A DNA stretch of 64,000 nucleotides from Azoarcus sp031546845 (lineage in GTDB: Bacteria > Pseudomonadota > Gammaproteobacteria > Burkholderiales > Rhodocyclaceae): assembly GCA_031546845.1 (NCBI GenBank), contig JAVBJT010000027.1, positions 111,682 through 175,681 of the forward strand. The letters run 5' to 3'. Both the position numbers and the translations under genes were made by a program. Of this stretch, positions 18,031 to 24,871 are shown piece by piece; within the stretch, counting starts at the first letter, position 1; each line of letters opens with the position of its first letter. The notes under the pieces were generated by a model. That model saw nothing but the letters and a program-made list of their open reading frames with translations, had not been told where the DNA came from and did no database searches.

Positions 18031-18037
18031 AATGCCA

Positions 18038-19360
18038 CTAGCGCATTTCAAACGCCTCCTGATGAAAGCGGAATTTACCGTGCCATGCGGCGCGCAACCC
18101 CTTTGCCAGGCTTTCCGCTAAGCCGCGCGGGCCGCAGAACCAAATTTCGGCGGGGCGAGCATCGTTCTGACCGGTCGCAATGTTTGTGGCATCGAGCCTG
18201 TTGCCCTGACGGTCGCCATGGATATGCAAATGGATACCAGGCAGGGCGGTACAGAGTTGTGTCAGACGGGGAACGAAGGGGTCGTTGTCGCGATCCCGTG
18301 TGCAATAGTGCAGATCGGCTGCGGGGGCCGCCTCGGGGTGCGCCTGGAGCGATTCCAGCCAGGCGAGGAAGGGCGTGACACCGATGCCTCCGGCGATCCA
18401 GACTTGTCGCGCATTCGGGTCACGGCGTGCAAGGTCGAAGCAACCGTAGGGCCCTTCTATTTTTACGGCCTGACCGGAACGCAGCCGACTGGCGAGCTGG
18501 CCGGTGTAGTCGCCCAGCGCCTTGATCTGGAAAGAGATTGTACGGTCGCCCTGGTCCGCGCTGGCGATGGTGAAGGGATGCGCGCCTTCTTTCGGATCGA
18601 AAGTGACGAAAGCGAACTGGCCGGAACGATGGCCGCGCCAGCTACTGCCGAGCTGGCAGCGCACGGTAAGGATATCGGCAGCGGGATGCTCGACAGCGGT
18701 GATGGTGCCCGAAACCTGGCGAGCACGGCCGATGCGGCCAGCCAGTGTGTATACGCTGCCGTACAGGCCGGCGCAAAGCAGCAGAGCGAGCAGCACGCCC
18801 ACGGGTTGCGTCCAGTAATCGGCCGGTGCCATCAGGATGGTATGGAAAGCGAGCATCATGTACAGCACGGGCATGACGCGGTGAAGAAAGCGCCAGGGCC
18901 GGTAGGGAAAGCGTTTCCATAACGCCAGCAGCAGCAGCGCCAGCAGTGCGTAGACGGCCCATTCGCCCATGTCCTTGGCAAGGTGGTGCATGATTTCCGA
19001 CAGGCCAGTGCGTGGCACCTTCGGAATGCGTCCTTCGAGGCCGATCATGTCCTTCAGGATTCCGCCCGACAGTTCGATCAACCAATGCAGGGCGGCGAAG
19101 ATACCGGCGAAGATACCGGCCCATTTGTGGGCGCGGTACATGCGGTCCAGACCGCCAAACGGTTTTTCGAGCCAAGCGGGGCGGATTGCGAGAAACATGG
19201 CGAGCGACATCAGGGCCATGGATAGCAGCCCGCTCAAATAAATCGCTTCCCGCCGCGCCACCCACGGCAGGCTGCCGCCGGTAGCTGTGCCGGCAACGAG
19301 AACATCCCAGCCCCAGGCGAGGGAAACGAGTGCGAGCAGACCGACAAGCAACTTTTTCAT
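18038..19360 (-). CDS. Ferric-reductase-like membrane flavoprotein (FAD/NAD-binding)
   Basis: The 440-residue protein joins a membrane domain (about residues 1-210, six or seven helices, with His residues in FAALHWLIELSGG, HRVMPVLYMMLAFHTILMA typical of haem-binding ferric reductase domains) to a ferredoxin-NADP reductase-like module. The FAD site is marked by HPFTIAS near residue 275 and EGPYGCFDL; the nucleotide site by AGGIGVTPFLAWLESL near 330 and IWFCGPRGLAESL near 410. It should move electrons from NAD(P)H through FAD to membrane haem, and on to a periplasmic acceptor. The strong GGGAGG site precedes the ATG. It is the last gene behind a PepSY protein and two small c-type cytochromes, which are the obvious electron partners. 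Confidence 0.88.
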   Translation of the reverse strand: MKKLLVGLLALVSLAWGWDVLVAGTATGGSLPWVARREAIYLSGLLSMALMSLAMFLAIRPAWLEKPFGGLDRMYRAHKWAGIFAGIFAALHWLIELSGGILKDMIGLEGRIPKVPRTGLSEIMHHLAKDMGEWAVYALLALLLLALWKRFPYRPWRFLHRVMPVLYMMLAFHTILMAPADYWTQPVGVLLALLLCAGLYGSVYTLAGRIGRARQVSGTITAVEHPAADILTVRCQLGSSWRGHRSGQFAFVTFDPKEGAHPFTIASADQGDRTISFQIKALGDYTGQLASRLRSGQAVKIEGPYGCFDLARRDPNARQVWIAGGIGVTPFLAWLESLQAHPEAAPAADLHYCTRDRDNDPFVPRLTQLCTALPGIHLHIHGDRQGNRLDATNIATGQNDARPAEIWFCGPRGLAESLAKGLRAAWHGKFRFHQEAFEMR

Positions 19361-19378
19361 GATAAGCCTCCCAGTGGA

Positions 19379-19795
19379 TTAGTTCGGTGCGGTCTGGGGC
19401 GCGCTTTCGGATTGCGGCACGTCGTCACGGCATCGTCTTTCGTTGCAATCGGCGGAATAACGCTGGTTATTTGGCGCACGAGCGCCGCCGTATTCGCCGC
19501 GCCGGGAACCGCGCCATTCCGAGTGCTTGATTTCACCCGTCTGCGGATTGACGTGCAGTTCGACCCGCCGGCCATCGCGGTCGATTGCCTTGACCTCGTA
19601 ATAGCCGCGCTCGCGCTCTATTTTCCTCACGTCGCGATAGCCAGCCTCCTCAACCTTGCCGTATATCTGTGGAATCGACAACCATTGGCGCTCGCCGCCT
19701 CCAGCGGCCTGATCGTTCTGCGCGAACGACGGCGGCGAAAAAACGCACATGGCAAGAAACGAAGAAATGACTGTGGTTTTAAGCAAAGCACGCAT
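19379..19795 (-). CDS. Exported PepSY-domain protein
   Basis: The 138-residue product has a signal peptide (MRALLKTTVISSFLAMCVFS, cut near SFAQN) and one PepSY-type unit, with the typical YYEVKAIDRDGRRVELHVNP followed by QTGEIKHSEW around residues 62-92. The tail is charged and contains two Cys residues. PepSY proteins are often tied to redox or protease regulation; many near ferric reductases are thought to support periplasmic electron transfer, but the mechanism is not known. A strong GGAGGA site precedes the ATG. It lies 18 bases ahead of the flavoprotein gene and 72 bases after the dihaem cytochrome. Confidence 0.85.
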   Translation of the reverse strand: MRALLKTTVISSFLAMCVFSPPSFAQNDQAAGGGERQWLSIPQIYGKVEEAGYRDVRKIERERGYYEVKAIDRDGRRVELHVNPQTGEIKHSEWRGSRRGEYGGARAPNNQRYSADCNERRCRDDVPQSESAPQTAPN

Positions 19796-19867
19796 GGCTG
19801 AATCCTCCGGAGTCGTGTGATGAGGTAAGGCTGTTCAAGAGATGGCGGTTTGTTCGATGCCTTCGCA

Positions 19868-20371
19868 TTACTCGTCGTAATAACCGTCGGCGGCACCGGC
19901 ATGACAGGCGGCGCAGTTGGCCTTGGTACGCACGTCCTTGTGCCGCCACTCCCAATCTGGAATCTCGCGGTGCTCGCGTATCCACTTGGGCAGTTCGGTG
20001 ATGCGCAATGGCGCGCTGCCCGGCGTGACGCCACGGAGCAAGCTGTGGCTGTAACGCCGGCCGCCGGTATCGGCCGCGTTGGCGACGAGGTAATTGGTTA
20101 TGCGCGCGGCGGTGTCCGCATCGACGCTGGTATCGTCGCCAAAATGGTTTTGCAGGTCGCCCATCATCCGTTGCCACGAATCGGCCGGCAGCATTGACGG
20201 GGCGAAAGCCAGATGGCAACCGCCACATTCTTCCTGGACCACCGGATCCGTAACGGGCGCGTAGAAATGGTTGCCGCCGGCCTGGGTGCGCCCCAGCACG
20301 ATGGCCGAAAAAAACAGCGCGATAAGGCCAAGAAAGAGCGGACGATAAGGAATGCGCGAAGGCGTGTTCAT
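19868..20371 (-). CDS. Dihaem cytochrome c (DHC type)
   Basis: The 167-residue protein has an N-terminal anchor or signal (residues 10-28) and two c-type haem motifs: CGGCH at 49-53 and CAACH at 153-157, the second near the C-terminus. This spacing and the sequences PVVQEECGGCHLAFAP and LPADSWQRMMGDL fit the dihaem cytochrome family known as DHC. In Rhodobacter and Shewanella, DHC is encoded with the SHP cytochrome and a membrane cytochrome b, and it passes electrons to SHP. Here both the SHP-type gene and a membrane flavocytochrome-like gene are in the same operon. GAGGAAA precedes the ATG. Confidence 0.9.
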   Translation of the reverse strand: MNTPSRIPYRPLFLGLIALFFSAIVLGRTQAGGNHFYAPVTDPVVQEECGGCHLAFAPSMLPADSWQRMMGDLQNHFGDDTSVDADTAARITNYLVANAADTGGRRYSHSLLRGVTPGSAPLRITELPKWIREHREIPDWEWRHKDVRTKANCAACHAGAADGYYDE

Positions 20372-20398
20372 GGAATTTTCCTCGAAGGTCGTTTCGGC

Positions 20399-20815
20399 TT
20401 ACTGGCCGATCATGTAGGTAAGCCAATCGCCTTTTTCCTGCGGCGTGCATTCGCGCCCCAGCACCTCGTTGCAATTGCGCTTGAACCACTTTTCCACCTT
20501 GGCCGGGTCCGTATAGCGCGCCGGCGTAATCGATACCGCTGCGGCGTCGATCGTCTTTCCAGCTGGCGTGCGTCCGGTTTCGCGCGGGTCCGTACCGTGA
20601 CAGGTGGTGCAGGACGGCGTATCCGGCTTGCCGCCGGCCGCGTTGCTGGTATGTAGTTCCTGGCCGCGCTCGGCGGAAAAGCCGGCTGCCTTGGCCGCCG
20701 TGGCATATTGCGCCAGCAAGTCTTCACGCGGACCGGCGGTGGCCGTTGTAGTGAAAGCGAACAAAGCGATAATCGCGGCGACGGAAACGGGGAGTGGAAA
20801 AGCGCGTTTTTTCAT
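20399..20815 (-). CDS. SHP-type monohaem cytochrome c (DUF1924)
   Basis: From the ATG at 20815 (GGAAG upstream) the protein is 138 residues, with a signal peptide cut near ATAGP. One haem motif, CTTCH, sits at 69-73. The C-terminal block KWFKRNCNEVLGRECTPQEK has the conserved Asn and the two Cys that in Rhodobacter sphaeroides haem protein (SHP) give, respectively, the unusual Asn axial ligand and a disulfide. SHP can bind oxygen, nitric oxide or similar small ligands at the haem when reduced; its physiological role is unsettled. First gene of the operon that continues with DHC, PepSY and the flavoprotein. The frame is open five codons upstream with no better start. Confidence 0.88.
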   Translation of the reverse strand: MKKRAFPLPVSVAAIIALFAFTTTATAGPREDLLAQYATAAKAAGFSAERGQELHTSNAAGGKPDTPSCTTCHGTDPRETGRTPAGKTIDAAAVSITPARYTDPAKVEKWFKRNCNEVLGRECTPQEKGDWLTYMIGQ

Positions 20816-21099
20816 GATTTCTTCCGGCAATGGAATCTATGAAACGCACTATGCCGCGCGCGCATTGAACACAAGCTGAGACGACGATTCATCTTGCGTT
20901 CAGCATCGGCACACGAACTGGAGGGTGGAAGTGCCTTGGCGCATCGCGGATATCCGGGCGAATGCGCGCGCGGGCGGAGCGGGTGGATCGGCCTCGGGCA
21001 AGCTTATGCAAAAGCGGTATGCGCTTGTGTGCCCGGCCTTTCCGGCCGACAATTCTCCAGTTTCCGATTACGGACCGGGCCTTACTCTCCTACCCACGA

Positions 21100-21531
21100 A
21101 TGCGCACAGTCATTCTCGCCGCCATCGGCCTATACCAACGCCATCTTTCCCCACGTAAAGGCTACTGCTGCGCGTATCGCACCCACACAGGGAAGAAAAG
21201 CTGCTCGGCGCTCGGATTTCGCGCCGTGCGCAGATATGGAACGATTCTCGGGTTCCTGGTTTTGCGCCGCCGCTTATATCTTTGCGGCGTGGCTTATCGG
21301 CGTTACGCGGATTTGCCATTGCGCCCCCGTCCACCGCGCGGCCAGCGCGGGGATTGCGACCCCGGTTGCGATATGCCGTGCGACGGCCCAGGTGATGGCT
21401 GCGATTGGCTGCATGGGAAAAAAGCCTGCGATGCCGCCGATTTCTGCGAGTGCCTGAATTGCGATTTCCCGAGCCGGAAACGCAAAGAAAAGGGTGGGGA
21501 GCAACACATCCACCTTCCACCCCGGCGGTAG
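21100..21531 (+). CDS. YidD-like protein with Cys-rich C-terminal tail
   Basis: The 143-residue product starts MRTVILAAIGLYQRHLSPRK, matching the start of YidD-family proteins, and continues with GYCCAYRTHTGKKSCSALGFRAVRRYG and a second hydrophobic/basic stretch. YidD helps membrane protein insertion, normally encoded in the rpmH-rnpA-yidD-yidC cluster; this copy stands alone. The tail from about residue 80 holds eight Cys among Asp/Gly-rich sequence (GDCDPGCDMPCDGPGDGCD and on), which typical YidD lacks. No clear ribosome binding site precedes the ATG, and the overlapping plus-strand frame at 20894-21457 is a competitor, but only this frame shows family similarity. Confidence 0.7.
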   Translation: MRTVILAAIGLYQRHLSPRKGYCCAYRTHTGKKSCSALGFRAVRRYGTILGFLVLRRRLYLCGVAYRRYADLPLRPRPPRGQRGDCDPGCDMPCDGPGDGCDWLHGKKACDAADFCECLNCDFPSRKRKEKGGEQHIHLPPRR

Positions 21532-21685
21532 GCGAGGAAAAAGACAAAGCGCTGTATTTGCCGTGGTTACGGCCGAAAGCGCAGATTCAGTGCGGCAATG
21601 ACGTGAAAGTGCGCTGCCCCCTCACACACAAAGCGCGTACTGCGCACGGTGCGACAGTACGCGCGCTACCACCTGCCTTGAGCGC

Positions 21686-23299
21686 CTAAACGTGAAAGTG
21701 CGACACCGACTCCTGAAGGCTGGCGGCGAGCTGTTCCAATTTGCGGGCTGCATCGACTGTTTGTTCGATGGCAATGTTGTTGTCCTTGGCCATGCTGGCG
21801 ATTTCGTCGATGCTGCCGGCCACCTGCGTGCTGGACCGGCGCTGCTCTCCGGTAGCCTCGGCAATACGGTCCAGGCCTTCGCCGACTTCGGCAACCGATG
21901 CGTTGGCGGCAACGAGCACGCTGGAAACGGCATCGGCCGTGTGCCGGCTCGATTCGAGGTGCGTCAGGCCGCGCGCGATGGAATCCTGCACCGAGCCGGA
22001 TTGGTGCGTGATGTCTCGCGTAATGGTGTCGATTTCGCTGGCCGAATGCGCCGACTTTTCCGCAAGCTTGCGCACTTCATCGGCCACCACGGCAAAACCA
22101 CGGCCTTGCTCACCGGCGCGCGCGGCCTCGATGGCGGCGTTGAGCGCAAGCAGATTGGTCTGCTCGGCGATCTCGCGCACCTCCTGCGTCATCTTGGAAA
22201 TAGCATGCGTCGATTGCACAAAAGCACCCGCTGCACCGGCCATGATATTCACCGCGTCTTCCACCTGCGCTACCGCGCCGATCAAATTCCCCAGGCTCTG
22301 CTGCCCTTCTTGCGAGCGCCCCAGGCTGTCGCGCGAACGTTCGCGCACCGTCTCGGTACTGGCGGCAATGTGCGCAATGCTGTCGGTCAGCGCATCGACG
22401 GCCGCCGCCGCCGCCACCGAACTATCGTTCTGACGGTGCGAACTGGCTGCCAGATTCGTTGCGCCTTGCGCCAGGTTACGCGCGGAATGCGTTACCGCCG
22501 CCGCCGAAGCGCTCACCTGGCGAACCAACTCGGCGATGGTGCCAAGCATTTTGTTGAAGCTGTTGGCGGTACGGCCGATTTCATCGTCCCCCGCAGCCGT
22601 CAGGCGGCGCGTCAGATCGCCGCCGCCTTGCGCGATATCGTCCAGGCTGGCGGCCAGACCGGCGAGCGGGCGGGTAACGAAGCGGCGGATGAACAAATAG
22701 ACGAAACCGAGCAACGGCAGCGAAGCGATAACGGCAAAAAGAATGCTTTCGTTGCGAAATTTGGTAACAGCCGCATTCGCCTTATCGAGCGAAACACGCA
22801 TGCTCACCGCGCCCAGCGGCGTGCCTTCGGGCACCTGGTGACAGAGCACGCAATCCTTGCCGAGGTAGTTTTTCGATGCCAGCGAGGGAATCACCGCGCG
22901 CAGATAATTACCGTCGCCTTCGACCTGCAGCACCATCGGGCCACCGGCCAACACCGCGCGCTCGGTATCGTCCAGCTTCTGTTCGGCGGCATTTCCCGGA
23001 CCGTAAAGCTTGCTCACCGCCTCGCCGCGAATCACTTTCAGATCGTGCACCGCGGACAATTCCTTGATCTGATCCAGAAACACATCGCGCTGCCCGACCG
23101 TACCGGTAATCATCATGCCGGTCAGGCCAGCCATGGTCATTTCGTTGAGCGTGCTGGCGAAGTCCTTCGCCTGGTCGATCGCGGTATCCCGGCTGACCCG
23201 TGTTTCCCACACGATCATGCTGCTCCAGACGATTACCAGCATGAACCATATGGATCCGATCAAACGGACCCAGATCGGCGTATCGGCTAAACGGCGCAT
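21686..23299 (-). CDS. Methyl-accepting chemotaxis protein with periplasmic c-type haem motif
   Basis: The 537-residue receptor has TM1 (about 13-31), a periplasmic sensor domain (32-185), TM2 (187-206), a HAMP linker (207-260) and a cytoplasmic signalling region with the conserved hairpin tip EIAEQTNLLALNAAIEAARA near 370 followed by GEQGRGFAVVADEVRKLAE. The sensor domain carries CVLCH at 150-154 in the sequence YLGKDCVLCHQVPEGTPLGA, the consensus for covalent haem c. Similar haem-c PAS-like sensor domains were described in Geobacter chemoreceptors. It should sense redox state or a small haem ligand and signal to CheA/CheW; no che genes are in the window. There is no C-terminal CheR-tethering pentapeptide. 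A cytochrome c' gene diverges from its promoter side. Confidence 0.92.
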   Translation of the reverse strand: MRRLADTPIWVRLIGSIWFMLVIVWSSMIVWETRVSRDTAIDQAKDFASTLNEMTMAGLTGMMITGTVGQRDVFLDQIKELSAVHDLKVIRGEAVSKLYGPGNAAEQKLDDTERAVLAGGPMVLQVEGDGNYLRAVIPSLASKNYLGKDCVLCHQVPEGTPLGAVSMRVSLDKANAAVTKFRNESILFAVIASLPLLGFVYLFIRRFVTRPLAGLAASLDDIAQGGGDLTRRLTAAGDDEIGRTANSFNKMLGTIAELVRQVSASAAAVTHSARNLAQGATNLAASSHRQNDSSVAAAAAVDALTDSIAHIAASTETVRERSRDSLGRSQEGQQSLGNLIGAVAQVEDAVNIMAGAAGAFVQSTHAISKMTQEVREIAEQTNLLALNAAIEAARAGEQGRGFAVVADEVRKLAEKSAHSASEIDTITRDITHQSGSVQDSIARGLTHLESSRHTADAVSSVLVAANASVAEVGEGLDRIAEATGEQRRSSTQVAGSIDEIASMAKDNNIAIEQTVDAARKLEQLAASLQESVSHFHV

Positions 23300-23561
23300 G
23301 GCTTTCCCTTTCCGCCACCGTGGTGTCGTGGCGTCGTGATGGTAGTGGCGATGTTTATTCTACGGCTGTGAAATGCACCACCTTTAGCTTATGTTAAAAA
23401 GCACATTATTCGGTTTTATGACATTGGCATTTTGCACATGACAGGTAAAGGGTTATCGTAGCGTCCTGGGCAAACCCCGTGCGTTGCCCGAAATCGCCCG
23501 GCCCCGCAACCGGCGCGTCGTTCTGCTTCATTTCTCATAGCTCATCAGGGGGAAATCACCG

Positions 23562-24029
23562 ATGAAAAAAACCATCGTTCATACTGCTTTTGGCCTGCTC
23601 GCGCTTACCATCGCCGCCACCGCCTCGGCCCAAGTCAAGCCGGATGAACAAATCAAGTACCGCAAGGCCGGCTACTCCTTCATGAGTTGGAACATGGGCA
23701 AGATCAAAGCCAACCTGGAAGGCACCTACAACAAGGATCAAGTTGCCGCCGCCGCCAAGGCCATCGCCAGCATCGCCGGCTCCGGCATGGGCGCGCTGTA
23801 CGGCCCGGGCACTGAAAAAGACGTTGGCGACCAAAAAACCCGCGTCAAACCGGAAATGTTCCAGGACAAAGCGGAAGTCGGCAAAATCGCCACCGATTTC
23901 AACGCCGCCGCGGTCAACCTTGCCACCGTCGCCGCCACGGGCGACCAGGGCGCGGTCAAGACCGCATTCGGCGAAGTCGGCAAGAACTGTAAGGCCTGTC
24001 ACGACAAGTTCCGCGTCGAGGCCGATTGA
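23562..24029 (+). CDS. Cytochrome c'
   Basis: The 155-residue product has a signal peptide (cut near ATASA/QVKPD) and a single haem motif near the C-terminus, CKACH at 143-147, within GKNCKACHDKFRVE, the hallmark of four-helix-bundle cytochromes c'. These periplasmic proteins have five-coordinate haem that binds NO and CO, and many protect against nitrosative stress. GGGGGAAA precedes the ATG. A possible promoter (TTGCAC, 16 bases, TATCGT at 23432-23459) is weak. It diverges from the haem-c chemoreceptor and converges on the cytochrome b561 gene. Confidence 0.94.
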   Translation: MKKTIVHTAFGLLALTIAATASAQVKPDEQIKYRKAGYSFMSWNMGKIKANLEGTYNKDQVAAAAKAIASIAGSGMGALYGPGTEKDVGDQKTRVKPEMFQDKAEVGKIATDFNAAAVNLATVAATGDQGAVKTAFGEVGKNCKACHDKFRVEAD

Positions 24030-24067
24030 CCGCTGCGCGGGCCACGCCCGCGAACGGTGCGACAGAC

Positions 24068-24092
24068 AAAAGCCACCGCAGGGTGGCTTTTT
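24068..24092 (+). terminator. Rho-independent terminator after cytochrome c' gene
   Basis: AAAAGCCACC (24068-24077) pairs with GGTGGCTTTT (24082-24091) around a four-base loop and ends in a T run. It begins 39 bases after the cytochrome c' stop. With A on one flank and T on the other it may also stop minus-strand transcription from the cytochrome b561 gene. Confidence 0.85.
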
Positions 24093-24136
24093 CACGTCCG
24101 CTTCCTTCCGAGTTCGCGCCGGCCTACGCTACCGAT

Positions 24137-24835
24137 TTACCAATCCGGCGTCGCTTCGGCCGGCGGGGGCGGCGGAGGGGGCGATAACAGCCCGCCGCTG
24201 GCCACCCACAACACCGCAACGGCAATAACGAACGCAAAGAAAAAAGCGACCGCCCCACCGCCGCGCGCCGGCTTGGCATCAATTTTCTCGACTTCCTTCA
24301 CCCCGGTAATCATCGGTTTTACCAAGTTGTTTTTCTTCACTCGCAGGTAGAACGCAATGCCGCCGATGTGAAGCGCCACCAGGGTGCCTATCACCCACAT
24401 ATTCTGGCGGTGCAGGCCGGTCAGCCAGTCGCTGTCGCTCTTGGGCACAAGCGAATAAAGCGGCCCGTTGAAGGCGATGTCGTCGTTCGACACCAACCCG
24501 CTGACCACCTGAAAACCCAATATCGCCAGCATGGCGAGCACCGACAGCGCGCCCAGCGGGTTATGCCCCAGCCCGCGCCACTGTCCGCGCAGATAAGCGA
24601 CGATGCGGCCGGGACCGGGAACGAAATGGTGGAAACGCGCATACGTCGAACCCACCACGCCCCAAACGATACGGAAAGCCAGCAGCCCGGCAATAGCCAG
24701 CCCAAACCAGCCATGCCAGACGATCAGATTGCCGCCGACCAAGCCGGTCACAAAGGCGGCAACGACGCACAACAGCAGGGACCAGTGGAAAACACGGAGG
24801 GGTAAATCCCACACCTTGATCGAGTGAGTTGTCAT
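24137..24835 (-). CDS. Bacterial cytochrome b561
   Basis: The 232-residue protein starts with the typical VWDLPLRVFHWSLLLCVVAAF, and has four main membrane helices and His residues (FHW near 17, VWHGWFGL near 40, LHRQNMWVIGTLVALHIGG near 142-158) placed for two b haems. Such proteins accept electrons from quinol and give them to periplasmic cytochromes or enzymes. An extra C-terminal helix is followed by a run of seven Pro residues ending SPPPPPPPAEATPDW, an unusual tail. GGAGAG precedes the ATG. It converges on the cytochrome c' gene, for which it is a plausible electron donor. Confidence 0.9.
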   Translation of the reverse strand: MTTHSIKVWDLPLRVFHWSLLLCVVAAFVTGLVGGNLIVWHGWFGLAIAGLLAFRIVWGVVGSTYARFHHFVPGPGRIVAYLRGQWRGLGHNPLGALSVLAMLAILGFQVVSGLVSNDDIAFNGPLYSLVPKSDSDWLTGLHRQNMWVIGTLVALHIGGIAFYLRVKKNNLVKPMITGVKEVEKIDAKPARGGGAVAFFFAFVIAVAVLWVASGGLLSPPPPPPPAEATPDW

Positions 24836-24871
24836 GACGCGACTCTCCGGTCGATGGGAAACCCTACTATT

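Noticed and set aside
20894..21457. 187-residue plus-strand frame overlapping the YidD-like gene
   Set aside because: It starts at a plausible ATG, but the translation has no family similarity, whereas the overlapping frame matches the YidD N-terminus.
21692..23290. 532-residue plus-strand open frame opposite the chemoreceptor
   Set aside because: It is antisense to a receptor with HAMP and MCP motifs. It has no ribosome binding site or recognisable domain.
23400..23470. Sigma-54 promoter upstream of cytochrome c' (TTGGCATTTTGCAC)
   Set aside because: The spacing between GG and GC is about eight bases, two or more short of the required distance.
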